The translations under genes and the position numbers were made by a program. DNA of 58,260 bases from positions 1 through 58,260 of the forward strand of contig JAABNQ010000017.1 of NCBI GenBank assembly GCA_009928435.1. The letters are read 5' to 3'. This document shows, piece by piece, positions 42,301 to 49,677 of this stretch. The notes below the pieces were generated by a model. The model ran no database searches, had not been told where the DNA came from, and saw only the letters and a list, made by a program, of their open reading frames with translations. The stretch is from Bacillus sp. HF117_J1_D (lineage in GTDB: Bacteria; Bacillota; Bacilli; Bacillales; Bacillaceae_C). How positions within the stretch are numbered: the stretch's first letter is position 1; each line of letters begins with the position of its first letter.

Positions 42301-42346
42301 TATTAACTCTGTCAATGCGGTAAATGCTACACTAAGGAGGTTTTGA
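39323..42346 (+). CDS. Tape measure protein
   Basis: 1007 residues, GGGAGGTAATTGA ribosome site. Long, mostly helical, with spaced Trp/Phe repeats (units such as IWDGIKDTWQSAVDSVVGIW and FFVDLWDSITSGATSIW) that set tail length. The N-terminal quarter has the TMP_2-type core (QFERVMTTMTGSTEKAQSVLD, ATAKGKIQMDTMNQLAEAGIP). Two hydrophobic segments, about residues 318-337 and 362-380, may enter the membrane at injection. The C-terminal block KSILNIHSPSRVLAQIGRW is typical. No lysozyme or peptidase domain seen. Tail of about 150 nm if 1.5 angstrom per residue applies. Confidence 0.95.
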   Translation: MAESYSVEAVLKASGADQFSKAFKDAADSVKGVEKSTQGLTLGKLVGAIGITAGLAKGFSMVKDSVSRAFGRIDTMEQFERVMTTMTGSTEKAQSVLDNVNETVKGTAYGLDVGAKAVQGFVTSNMDVDKATATFKSWGDAVAFYGDGTNETLGSVTDALGKATAKGKIQMDTMNQLAEAGIPAMQIYADATGQSVEDVALQMQKGQLKADEFIDVMNDAMMNGTKNFESIKGAAKEAGASWSGSFDNMRAAVARGVIAIIQNIDEMLASNGLPTMREMVAEFGSKFEDVLKKAAESIPIVVGKLKEIYNTLEPWMPLMGAVASAVAGMIAAWSAFNTVKNAIDNVKTSFKLLNGVMMKNPWLLIIGAVILAAVLIYKYWEPISEFFKKLWEKIKIAGLVIWETLKIAWEAASQFITDAWDKVSGFFTDLWNGIKEKAIAIWDGIKDTWQSAVDSVVGIWESVKGFFVDLWDSITSGATSIWDGIVDKVKTVYENITTTFEPLIKFFSKTFERAVEVGSKVFDNLVSFLENTWENIKIIAESAWEIIKNVILGPILLLIDLVTGDFEGFKEDLKAIWTNISEAAGEIWNAIKDIVMDYVTTLWENAKEIFFAWIGTVAEAFGAVKDTLSNIWDNIKTVIDENLLSWEESFNNAMDAIYGILADAWMFIDELWRDALSLILGDSINNFQEIKHAIEDAMEAVWTIIETVWNFIKETFSNAVGFIMALVRGDFSVMKDFIDQQMKLIKDTINVIWDNVKKIFFSVLSAVWGIVKEKFQQIKQWATDKLNEAKQNIMNAWENAKKATADKIAAMLKAVVDKFNDIKQAAKDKMDEAKQNIEDAWNKAKEFLQNIDLVQIGKDAIQGFINGIKAKVADVAAAAKDAADAVTGKIKSILNIHSPSRVLAQIGRWTGEGLAIGIEKTTGLVGRASEELADAAIPDIEPFDIGGQVASINKTASAQMQNTVTSELNISQKQPAKIVLQLGSNDFEAFVDDINSVNAVNATLRRF

Positions 42347-43275
42347 CGATTGACATCCAAATAAATAAAGCTAATGGAGAGTCCTTCACTTTTGAGCAAT
42401 ACGGAATCATAGTGAAGGACTTTGTTGTGTCGTCAATCCCTATTGACCCTGTGTATGCAAAGCCAGAGGGATCCGACAGGCGTGTTGATTATGGAGCGAC
42501 ATATGATGCAAGGACAATAAAAGTGCCGTTTGAAGCAAGGGCACATGATTTACATGACTATCCCTTATTAAGGGATTTTTTATTTGAAAAGATACTTGAT
42601 AAAGAGCCTTTCTACATCCGGGAAATGCGGCGGGCCAAGAAACTTGCGTATGCCTTTGTAGACACGAACGAAGCGCCAAGGATGATGGAAGATACTGAAA
42701 ATAGTTTTATAGGCGGTAAACGCTATTTGGTGCGTTTGCAGAATGTGTTTGAATTAGAACAGATGGAGTTGGATGGCGAAGGGGAACTGATCTTTGAAAC
42801 AACGGATCTCCCCTTTGCTGAATCTATCGGCACCACTCAAGACATTCAGCGAAACGGCATCAGCGCAAATGACGAGTTGTGGGGCTTTGGTATGGGGCTT
42901 GAAGCAGTAGACGATGCATTGATTTACACACACAATGCAATTGCCGGCAACACTTTCCGGATTTTTAATGCTGGTAACGTGCCTATCCATCCGTTTGAGC
43001 AGGACTTGAAAATAACGATTAGTAATGTGGTCGGCAGCACAGAGTTATTCCAATTGGTGAATTTGACCAACGGCAGCCGTGCAAGGATTAATGTACCGCT
43101 TAAAAATACGGACGAAGTGATTTATGATGGTCCCAATGTGACGCGGAATAGCCTGACATTTTTAAGAGATACTCGAAAAGATTTTATTGAGCTGTCACCA
43201 GGTTGGAACTCATTTCAAATTTATTATTGCGACAGAGCTACGATTGCATTCGATTTTCCTTTTTATTACCAATAA
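42343..43275 (+). CDS. Distal tail protein (Dit)
   Basis: Up to 310 residues. N-terminal Dit ring domain (GIIVKDFVVSSIPIDPVYAKPEG, DYPLLRDFLFEKI, RRAKKLAYAFVD) and a beta-rich C-terminal domain (FRIFNAGNVPIHPFEQDLKI). Start is doubtful: AAGGAGG is only 2 bases before the TTG at 42343, whereas an in-frame ATT at 42349 has an 8-base spacing. Forms the hub between tail tube and tip. Confidence 0.87.
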   Translation: MTIDIQINKANGESFTFEQYGIIVKDFVVSSIPIDPVYAKPEGSDRRVDYGATYDARTIKVPFEARAHDLHDYPLLRDFLFEKILDKEPFYIREMRRAKKLAYAFVDTNEAPRMMEDTENSFIGGKRYLVRLQNVFELEQMELDGEGELIFETTDLPFAESIGTTQDIQRNGISANDELWGFGMGLEAVDDALIYTHNAIAGNTFRIFNAGNVPIHPFEQDLKITISNVVGSTELFQLVNLTNGSRARINVPLKNTDEVIYDGPNVTRNSLTFLRDTRKDFIELSPGWNSFQIYYCDRATIAFDFPFYYQ

Positions 43276-43285
43276 AGAGATAGAG

Positions 43286-43316
43286 AGAGAGGGAGAGAGT
43301 TTCCTCTCTTTTTTAT
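43286..43316 (+). terminator. Terminator after Dit
   Basis: AGAGAGG pairs with CCTCTCT, 10-base loop, then TTTTTTAT. Confidence 0.72.
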
Positions 43317-43338
43317 TTGTCAAAAAGGAGCGAGAAAT

Positions 43339-44805
43339 ATGGCAATAAAGTTAATAAGTGTATTATGGGATCGGGAAACTAGAAACAATATTAATGATAA
43401 TTTTAGAGAGTTATTTGATCTCGGCACTGAAATAGAAAGTGAGATTAAAGAAAATTTATCAGACCTTATCCCCGCCGGAGCGATCACAACCGATAAAACC
43501 AGCTTTATCAGGGCAGGGAAAAATATATTCAATCAACATGATACAATTAGTGGCCGAGTTAGTGTGACCGGAGAAATCACCGACGATGGAGTTAATGTTA
43601 CCGCAGATTATGAATTGATCAAACAGGGGCAATCATATATAACGAATAACCCGATCTATACGGCACAGTATGATAAAGATAAAAGTTTCATTAAATTTTT
43701 ATACGTTGCTAAAGGAGATATGCTGAAAACGGAAAATAACGCAGTATATATCCGAATTTCAGTCAATCGGACGTTAGCCAGTGGATTACAGGTTGAAGAA
43801 GGTAATGCATTAACGCCTTATGAACCATATATGAAAACGCTGGTCGGAATTGACATTAAGGATGTAAGTGAAGCTAAAACAAGTGATGCAAAAGGTAAGC
43901 ATTTTACAAACATTAAAGCACGTTTTGAGGAAATAGAAAGAGACGTTGCAGATATCCGCCCACCTGATAGTAATGTTGTTTCTGATGAAGTTGCAGAACA
44001 AGTCTTCATTGCCGAGATGAATAAAAAGGCAGCTCGATTAGGGTGTGATAACCCAAATTTTAAGAACTCAAGCGGGTTATCAGCTGCGGGCCAATTGACA
44101 AGCCCGAAGGATATGACATTGATTACTCGACATGCTGCAGGGATTGCGGAGTTAACCAAAGTTTGGGGAACTAAAAATTATGAGGTTGCCATTAAAGGAT
44201 CCAGTGCACGAACTATTAATATTACTTCGTCAGTGCAAGATGCTGCATTTGAACAAAGCTATACGATTTTAGGTGGAAAAACTGGAACTTTAGGTGTGGT
44301 CCACAATTTATGTCTAGTCGTACAGCATAAGCAAAAAGGCCATGTATTAGCGGGTACAATATTAAAGGCAGACGGTGATCGATGGATCGCAATGAAACAG
44401 TTATTCGATGAAGCGATAAAAATTATAGAAAATAACGGAAGCGCAAGTCCTACCATTGACGCAGTAGGGGCTTGTGCTATTTTATTGCCTGCGAATCCTT
44501 TATTGCATACAGGGACGCCATTAAATGAGCTTTTTCTTAAAGGAAATACAGAGAGACAATCTCCTGCAAGTACGACGAAAATCTTAACAAGTTTGGTTTT
44601 AATCGAAAGTGTTCCCGATTTAAACGAATCGTTCAGCTTTAAAGCCAGTGACAAGGTTGAAGATTCGCTTGTTTTTAATGAGGGCGATCGCATTACTTTT
44701 AAAGATGCTTTGTACCTCATGATGCTGCAATCGAATAATACAACTGCCAAAGCGGTTGCACGCGCTGTAGGACAGCGGATTGTGAAAGCAAGAGGTTATG
44801 CTTAA
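43339..44805 (+). CDS. Tail-tip protein with permuted D,D-carboxypeptidase-like (S11) domain
   Basis: 488 residues between Dit and Tal. Residues 1-45 are a tail-attachment segment (IKLISVLWDRETRNNINDNF), about 55-170 a beta-sandwich of the carbohydrate-binding type (ending LQVEEGNALTPYEPY), about 180-205 a coiled coil. Then come the two halves of a penicillin-binding/D-Ala-D-Ala carboxypeptidase fold in reversed order: first MNKKAARLG (227-235), DMTLITRHA (258-266) and KTG (314-316); then SxxK as STTK (411-414) and SxN as SNN (465-467). All catalytic motifs are present. It could trim peptidoglycan stem peptides or remove D-alanine from teichoic acids at infection; the reaction is inferred. 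Confidence 0.82.
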   Translation: MAIKLISVLWDRETRNNINDNFRELFDLGTEIESEIKENLSDLIPAGAITTDKTSFIRAGKNIFNQHDTISGRVSVTGEITDDGVNVTADYELIKQGQSYITNNPIYTAQYDKDKSFIKFLYVAKGDMLKTENNAVYIRISVNRTLASGLQVEEGNALTPYEPYMKTLVGIDIKDVSEAKTSDAKGKHFTNIKARFEEIERDVADIRPPDSNVVSDEVAEQVFIAEMNKKAARLGCDNPNFKNSSGLSAAGQLTSPKDMTLITRHAAGIAELTKVWGTKNYEVAIKGSSARTINITSSVQDAAFEQSYTILGGKTGTLGVVHNLCLVVQHKQKGHVLAGTILKADGDRWIAMKQLFDEAIKIIENNGSASPTIDAVGACAILLPANPLLHTGTPLNELFLKGNTERQSPASTTKILTSLVLIESVPDLNESFSFKASDKVEDSLVFNEGDRITFKDALYLMMLQSNNTTAKAVARAVGQRIVKARGYA

Positions 44806-44817
44806 AGGAGTGATGTC

Positions 44818-46815
44818 GTGTATCTTATCGACTTAAACAACCGGCATTATGTCACTCAAATGACTTATCAGATTGAGGAAGAATTAAACGGAAATAAGGT
44901 ATTTTCTGCGGTCATTAAACCCACTAAACCCAATCTTGTATTTTTGGAAAACCTTGAAAAAATGTGGACGTTAGTAGACGATGACGAGAACTTTTACAAA
45001 GTCGCCTTTGTTAAAAAGCAAGGGGAAGGTAAACTGTTATCCGCAGAGATCAGAGCCATTCCATCATTTTACGATGACTTTGACAATGACCGGGTATATG
45101 AGGAATATAATCGATCGCTCACAGCAAAGTCCGCATTTGACATCATTTTTGCTGATAGCGGCTATTTTTATCAAATGTCAGGCGACTATTATGCAATAGA
45201 CTGGGAAGGATTTGGTGGTGGATCCACGCGCTTAGAAATGTTCCAGGATGCACTCAATCGATATGAGGCAGAATTCACCGTTATGGGGAAAACCGTCTTC
45301 ATAGAAAAGCAAATCGGTGAGGACTTAAACGTCATGTATCGCCACAGGCTCAATGCCTCGAATATCGTACAAGAGACCGACGCAACTGGCTTTTGGACAT
45401 ATGCCAAAGGATACGGTGATTACGAGGGTGACAAAGAAGCCGGAGATTGGAAAGATGCCAAACTTATTCGGGAATACACTTCTCCCATTGCAAATATCCC
45501 TGGTATTGGCAAGCGACATGCCCCGCCTATAAAGGATGGACGAGTTAAAATCGCTTCCGTAATGGATGCTAATCTAAAAAAGCTAGTGGATGAATCTCTG
45601 AAAATCAGCGTGACCGCTGATATACATGATCTAACCAAACAAAAATACCCTATCGCCCAGACAAATGTTGGTGACAGGGTATTTCTCATCGATGAACGCA
45701 TTTTATTAAATGAAGAGGTTCGTGTCGTCAATAAATCAGTAGTTAGGGACTGGCGCGGAAATATACTTGATATTCGGTTGACGTTTGGATCACAGGATAT
45801 TGTCAAACGGCATCAGGCGAGTCTTTCTAATGCGGCAAAGACAGTAAATGAGCTTTTCAACGGTAGAAAGAAACTGCCTTTAAATGCGTTAGCTAGCGAG
45901 GTTGCCAACGTAACCAAAGCCATTTTATCTGCCCAAACGGAACTTGATTTTACAAATGGCATCATTGCCCGGGATCCCGATAATCCTAATTTAGTTGTTA
46001 TGCTTACCAGCGCCGGATTAGGCGTGTCACAAGACGGGGGCAGGACATTTAGAAATGCCATCACCGGGCGCGGAATATTGGCAGAACATATTTTGGCCGG
46101 AACAATCACCGCAGGCGGAAATAAGCGTATTGATATTGCTGACGGTTCGATTTGGTCTTATTTTGGAAATAAATTGACGATGAATTTTGGTCAATATTCA
46201 TTAGATTTTTACCATACAGATGAGAGTCTGATCGGAAGTTTCGGACGGGGAACCATTCCCATGAGCAATGGATCAACCTATGCCCGGGGACTTAATTTGC
46301 TTGTTGCCAACTCATTTTTTGACATCATTCATTTACGGAATGATGTCCGTAATTTCGCATTCAGAACAGCAGCTTTTAATATAGACAACAACTATACAGC
46401 CGTTGCGGGCCCACAGGCATGGGCAGGTAGAAGTTTTCTGGGATTATATACGGATGCCGAGTTATGGAAAAACAACCGCCGTACAGATCAGGCTTGTATG
46501 GTTTTCGAGCAGACTCCAACAGAGCACAACGCCATCCTGTGGTTTGGCGGCAGAAATGAGTCAGGTAGTCGAAAACAAGGGACATTTAACATCATTTATA
46601 ACGACAGCGATGACACAAGCCAATTGATTGCACAAGCACAAAAGGATAGGCTTTGGACAAGGCGCATGCAAGTTGGAAATAATGTACACATTAGTAGTTC
46701 TATAAATGCGGCTAGGTTCGGTGTTAGTGATGATACGTACATTGCCATTAATGATGACGGTTATGTCATGTTCGTGGTCAATGGCGTGGTAAAGCATACA
46801 TTTAGTCCCGATTAG
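44818..46815 (+). CDS. Tail-associated (Tal/gp18-like) protein
   Basis: 665 residues from GTG after AAAGGAGTGATGTC. N-terminal half (about 1-340) matches the prophage tail endopeptidase/Tal platform: YLIDLNNRHYVTQMTYQIEEEL, EIRAIPSFYDDFDND, FGGGSTRLEMFQDAL, NVGDRVFLIDERI. From about 370 on, a fibre-like region with DFTNGIIARDPDNPNLVVMLTSAGLGVSQDGG and GTITAGGNKRIDIADGS, then a beta-rich tip. No clear peptidase motif seen. Forms the tail tip and touches the cell. Confidence 0.85.
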   Translation: MYLIDLNNRHYVTQMTYQIEEELNGNKVFSAVIKPTKPNLVFLENLEKMWTLVDDDENFYKVAFVKKQGEGKLLSAEIRAIPSFYDDFDNDRVYEEYNRSLTAKSAFDIIFADSGYFYQMSGDYYAIDWEGFGGGSTRLEMFQDALNRYEAEFTVMGKTVFIEKQIGEDLNVMYRHRLNASNIVQETDATGFWTYAKGYGDYEGDKEAGDWKDAKLIREYTSPIANIPGIGKRHAPPIKDGRVKIASVMDANLKKLVDESLKISVTADIHDLTKQKYPIAQTNVGDRVFLIDERILLNEEVRVVNKSVVRDWRGNILDIRLTFGSQDIVKRHQASLSNAAKTVNELFNGRKKLPLNALASEVANVTKAILSAQTELDFTNGIIARDPDNPNLVVMLTSAGLGVSQDGGRTFRNAITGRGILAEHILAGTITAGGNKRIDIADGSIWSYFGNKLTMNFGQYSLDFYHTDESLIGSFGRGTIPMSNGSTYARGLNLLVANSFFDIIHLRNDVRNFAFRTAAFNIDNNYTAVAGPQAWAGRSFLGLYTDAELWKNNRRTDQACMVFEQTPTEHNAILWFGGRNESGSRKQGTFNIIYNDSDDTSQLIAQAQKDRLWTRRMQVGNNVHISSSINAARFGVSDDTYIAINDDGYVMFVVNGVVKHTFSPD

Positions 46816-46830
46816 GGCTTTTATTTTGCT
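46804..46830 (+). terminator. Weak terminator after Tal
   Basis: AG-CCC pairs with GGG-CT with a bulge, loop GATTA, then TTTTATTTT. Confidence 0.45.
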
Positions 46831-46849
46831 TAAATAGGGAGGCGACAAG

Positions 46850-47098
46850 GTGCATGACGATCTAGTGCGGGACATTTACGAAAGACTCGGAAGTATGGAA
46901 GCGAAGATTGACGACGTACGGACGATACGAGATACGGCGCACGCAGCGGACAAGAAGGCAGACAAGGCGCTGCAAAAATCGGAATCAAACACACGCGACA
47001 TCGAGAATATTACGTCAACAATGAAGTGGGCTATCGGATTGCTTACGTCAGCAGTCGTTCCGATGGCTATTTTTATTCTCGGACAACTTTTTAAATAA
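46850..47098 (+). CDS. xhlA: XhlA-like haemolysin/lysis accessory protein
   Basis: 82 residues from GTG after GGGAGGCGACAAG. Coiled-coil N-terminus (YERLGSMEAKIDDVRTI), then ESNTRDIENITSTMKWAIGLLTSAVVPMAIFIL, one C-terminal transmembrane helix. Matches XhlA of PBSX-type prophages, which works with the holin at lysis. Confidence 0.87.
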   Translation: MHDDLVRDIYERLGSMEAKIDDVRTIRDTAHAADKKADKALQKSESNTRDIENITSTMKWAIGLLTSAVVPMAIFILGQLFK

Positions 47099-47119
47099 TA
47101 ACGAAAAGGAGACGATAAA

Positions 47120-47350
47120 ATGAAGCAAGCAATCGTAAGGTTAATCGTATTAGCTATCGTATTAATTAACCAAGCGCTCGTTGTGGCGGGCTGGAATCCG
47201 TTACCTTTTTCGGAGGATCAAATATACGAAGGCGTTTCGATAGTTGCGACGGTAATTACTTCATTGTGGGCGTGGTGGAAAAATAACAGTATTACAAAAG
47301 AAGCTCAAGTTGCAGATGACTACATGAAGAAATTAAAGAGTGACGCATAA
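47120..47350 (+). CDS. Phage holin (SPP1/phi LC3 type)
   Basis: 76 residues, AAAAGGAGACG ribosome site. Two transmembrane segments (about 3-24 and 36-53) joined by PLPFSEDQIYEGVS, then AWWKNNSITKEAQVADDYM, the typical end of this holin family. Opens the membrane for the amidase. Confidence 0.92.
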   Translation: MKQAIVRLIVLAIVLINQALVVAGWNPLPFSEDQIYEGVSIVATVITSLWAWWKNNSITKEAQVADDYMKKLKSDA

Positions 47351-47390
47351 GCGTTGCTCTTTTTTAATATCTAAAAGGAGAGGATTTATA

Positions 47391-48374
47391 ATGCCAGTTT
47401 GGTCAAACGATTATATCAAATTAAATAAATATTCAAGGCCGGGGTCAAAATTAACCGCACGCAGAAAAGGTGTCTTACATTACACTGCAAATCCTGGTGC
47501 AACCGCTAGAAATCATGTCACTTATTTTGGCAAAACTTTGATTGAAATGAATGATCGTTTGCCTGCAAGTCAACGTAGATATGCGTCTGCTCACATTTTC
47601 GTAGACAAAAAAGAAGCAATTTGTATTATCCCATTAAATGAAGTTGCATATGCAGCTAATGACGGGACATATCGGGGTGTGCCAGCATTAAAGCCAAACG
47701 CTAACTTCCTATCAATCAGTGTGGAAATGTGCCAAGAAAAAGATGGTTCTTTCCATCCTGATACAATTGCTAGAACAGAAGATGTGTTTGTTGAGTTATC
47801 AAAAATGTACGGATGGAATCCTTTAAATGATATTGTAAGGCATTATGACATTACTCATAAAAACTGCCCTGCACCTTGGGTTTCTAATGGTCAAAAGTTT
47901 ATTGACTTTAAAAAGAGAGTCAATGCCAAGCTAAACGGGAAGAAACCTAATAAACCGTCCAAGCCTGCACAGGCTCAAAGTAAGCCAGCTGCTAGCAAAA
48001 AGCCATCATCCACAGGCGGTTCTTATACTGGCGACAGTATCGTTGATTATTTAAAATCAGTTGGGAAGGATTCTTCTTTTTCTAATCGGGCCAAGCTAGC
48101 TGCAAAGCACGGGATTAAAAACTACAAAGGAACGGAAAAGCAAAACCTTGAATTGCTCAATAAATTGAGGGTCGGCGGTAAAACGTCTGCAGTTGCAAAA
48201 CCTGCAGCTAAAAAAGGCGACCAAAAAACGGGCAGCATTGTCGATTATCTAAAGTCTATCGGCGAGGATTCGTCCCTTGCTAATCGGAAAAAGTTAGCGG
48301 CAAAGTACGGAATTAAGAATTACTCCGGGACGGCTGCGCAAAATACGGCGCTGCTGAAAAAGATGCGCGGATAA
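47391..48374 (+). CDS. Endolysin: N-acetylmuramoyl-L-alanine amidase with two C-terminal wall-binding repeats
   Basis: 327 residues from the ATG after AAAGGAGAGGATTTATA. N-terminal amidase_2 domain (about 1-175) with zinc ligands His30 (VLHYTANPGA), His151 and Cys159 (RHYDITHKNCP). After a Pro/Ala/Lys linker come two repeats of about 45 residues (215-260 and 281-326) that share SIVDYLKS, LAAK, GIKNY and LLKK/LLNK, the CwlA/XlyA-type amidase C-terminal repeat. Cuts the Mur-L-Ala bond at lysis. Confidence 0.94.
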   Translation: MPVWSNDYIKLNKYSRPGSKLTARRKGVLHYTANPGATARNHVTYFGKTLIEMNDRLPASQRRYASAHIFVDKKEAICIIPLNEVAYAANDGTYRGVPALKPNANFLSISVEMCQEKDGSFHPDTIARTEDVFVELSKMYGWNPLNDIVRHYDITHKNCPAPWVSNGQKFIDFKKRVNAKLNGKKPNKPSKPAQAQSKPAASKKPSSTGGSYTGDSIVDYLKSVGKDSSFSNRAKLAAKHGIKNYKGTEKQNLELLNKLRVGGKTSAVAKPAAKKGDQKTGSIVDYLKSIGEDSSLANRKKLAAKYGIKNYSGTAAQNTALLKKMRG

Positions 48375-48377
48375 ATA

Positions 48378-48412
48378 AAACAGGCCCGGACATTAGCGCC
48401 GGGCTTTTGTTT
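48378..48412. terminator. Terminator at the end of the late operon, probably bidirectional
   Basis: GGCCCGG pairs with CCGGGCT, then TTTTGTTTTA; on the other side AAAACA gives a T-rich tail for the opposite strand. It separates the endolysin from converging minus-strand genes. Confidence 0.85.
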
Positions 48413-48615
48413 TATTCGTTTATTGGAATAGCGGGTACTTTAACATTGATTTCCTCGGAATGATAAACTAGCACTTCGCGATCTCTCGTACCCCGTGTTG
48501 ACTTGACTTTCAGTGTGTCGGCTCGTACCCCAAACTTGATTGACAGTATCTCGTATGGATGCCTATTTAACGATATTATATCCCCTATCACTAACATACT
48601 TGCCGGTCTTTTCAT
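48412..48615 (-). CDS. Small phage protein, possible SH3-like
   Basis: 67 residues, mainly beta (MLVIGDIISLNRHPYEILSIKFG, EVLVYHSEEINVKV). AAGGAGGAACAGGG ribosome site. Last of a leftward group of five small genes at the right end. Function unknown. Confidence 0.65.
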   Translation of the reverse strand: MKRPASMLVIGDIISLNRHPYEILSIKFGVRADTLKVKSTRGTRDREVLVYHSEEINVKVPAIPINE

Positions 48616-48633
48616 TTTCCCTGTTCCTCCTTT

Positions 48634-48843
48634 TCACTTAAACAATTTCTTTAGTAGCTTAATCACATCGAACGTAGTCCGTTGATATACTTTGTTGTAT
48701 ACATACCGTTTAGGGTTCCGTGCCCATCCGTAGCCGCGCGGCATCTTTAATCCGGCTCGGTGTACGACCTGCCTTTTGACGCTTGTACGGGCGCTGATGC
48801 GTTTTTTCAAGCTAGGTTTACGCATACCGACTTTAACTTTCAT
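48634..48843 (-). CDS. Conserved small basic phage protein
   Basis: 69 residues, very basic: MRKPSLKKRISARTSVKRQV, then GLKMPRGYGWARNPKRYVYNKVYQRTTFD. I recall similar proteins in many Bacillus/Staphylococcus-type phages, where they are annotated hypothetical. The charge suggests nucleic-acid binding. Overlaps the upstream gene by 11 bases. Confidence 0.7.
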   Translation of the reverse strand: MKVKVGMRKPSLKKRISARTSVKRQVVHRAGLKMPRGYGWARNPKRYVYNKVYQRTTFDVIKLLKKLFK

Positions 48844-49018
48844 CTTTTAACAAAACCTCTCGATCATTAAGCAGCTTCTTAAATTCCTCGATATCCTCCA
48901 ACGTTGCCTGATTGCGTATAAAACTCCTAGCCCTAGAACGATTGCTTAAATACTTGGCACGTTCTTTATTCTTCTCTTGCCACTTTTTATTCGCCGCGGT
49001 TTGTTTGTTCTTTTCCAT
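48833..49018 (-). CDS. Conserved small phage protein
   Basis: 61 residues. QEKNKERAKYLSNRSRARSFIRNQATLEDIEEFKKLL is a block shared with phage hypothetical proteins. Helical, charged. AAAGGAGGCTGAACAGC ribosome site. Confidence 0.7.
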   Translation of the reverse strand: MEKNKQTAANKKWQEKNKERAKYLSNRSRARSFIRNQATLEDIEEFKKLLNDREVLLKDES

Positions 49019-49139
49019 GCTGTTCAGCCTCCTTTATTAACCGTCTTTTCTTAGATTTTAAAAATAAGAAACGGATAAACAAGGGGATTGCTAATACCCA
49101 AGCAATAATGATACAGATTGTTATTATATCCATAACCAT
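48987..49139 (-). CDS. Small single-helix membrane protein
   Basis: 50 residues: MVMDIITICIIIAWVLAIPLF then a basic cytoplasmic part. Overlaps the next gene by 32 bases. No good ribosome site, so translation may depend on coupling with the upstream gene. Confidence 0.45.
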   Translation of the reverse strand: MVMDIITICIIIAWVLAIPLFIRFLFLKSKKRRLIKEAEQHGKEQTNRGE

Positions 49140-49167
49140 GTGGTATACTTAGGGAAGGAGAGAGGAG

Positions 49168-49305
49168 TTATCCTCCTCGTCTCTTTCTTCTTTCTTCTTG
49201 CCTTAGCTTTTCAATTTCTAACTTCGTTTTTTGGTTGACGAGCCATAATTGACGAAGAGTTAGTATTGAAATTGCTAAGGCTATTATTTTTCCTAAGCAC
49301 TCCAC
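49168..49305 (-). CDS. Small membrane peptide, first gene of the leftward right-end group
   Basis: 45 residues from GTG after AAAGGAGG. Hydrophobic helix (LGKIIALAISILTL) then a strongly charged helix (EIEKLRQEERRKRRGG). The layout is like small type I toxins, but no antisense RNA or family match can be shown. It is preceded by a near-consensus promoter with a 22-bp palindrome. Confidence 0.55.
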   Translation of the reverse strand: MECLGKIIALAISILTLRQLWLVNQKTKLEIEKLRQEERRKRRGG

Positions 49306-49330
49306 TTGTCCACCTCCTTTCTATACTTAC

Positions 49331-49359
49331 ATTATACTATGCATAGTATAATAAGACAA
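49331..49359 (-). promoter_or_regulatory. Minus-strand promoter overlapped by a perfect 22-bp palindrome
   Basis: TTGTCT (49359-49354), 17-bp spacer, TATAAT (49336-49331). ATTATACTATG (49331-49341) with its exact complement to 49352 forms the palindrome, covering the -10 box and most of the spacer. Confidence 0.72.
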
Positions 49360-49392
49360 GCATTTTATAGTAATTTATATAAATTTTTCCAC

Positions 49393-49448
49393 TTGAATAC
49401 AGAACAATCGTTCGCATATAATATAAAATAAATACAAACAATTGTTCG
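49393..49448 (+). promoter_or_regulatory. SOS promoter with two LexA boxes
   Basis: TTGAAT (49393-49398), 18-bp spacer, TATAAT (49417-49422). AGAACAATCGTTCG (49401-49414) lies in the spacer and CAAACAATTGTTCG (49435-49448) after the start site. Both fit the Bacillus LexA (DinR) box CGAAC-N4-GTTCG with one mismatch each. Confidence 0.87.
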
Positions 49449-49458
49449 GGGTGATAAT

Positions 49459-49677
49459 ATGAAAAGCTTATTAAAACGTTCAGCAGAGTCTAAACAGAGA
49501 CTTGAATTAATCTACTTAAACAGAAATAATCAGCTGTCACAGCGTATTATAGAAGTAATCGCCGTTACAGATACAGCAATCAAAGCCTACTGCTTTACCA
49601 GGAGACAATTCCGCACCTTTAATGTGTCAAACATATTATCGGTTGCCCCGGCGAGACAGAGGAGGGGTGCTATATGA
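49459..49677 (+). CDS. SOS-cassette small protein (YozK/WYL-like)
   Basis: 72 residues, GGGGTGATAAT ribosome site. LIYLNRNNQLSQRIIEVIAV and FTRRQFRTFNVSNILSVAP resemble a WYL-type fold fragment, as in small proteins that travel with YolD and UvrX in Bacillus prophages. Directly after the LexA-controlled promoter. Confidence 0.72.
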   Translation: MKSLLKRSAESKQRLELIYLNRNNQLSQRIIEVIAVTDTAIKAYCFTRRQFRTFNVSNILSVAPARQRRGAI

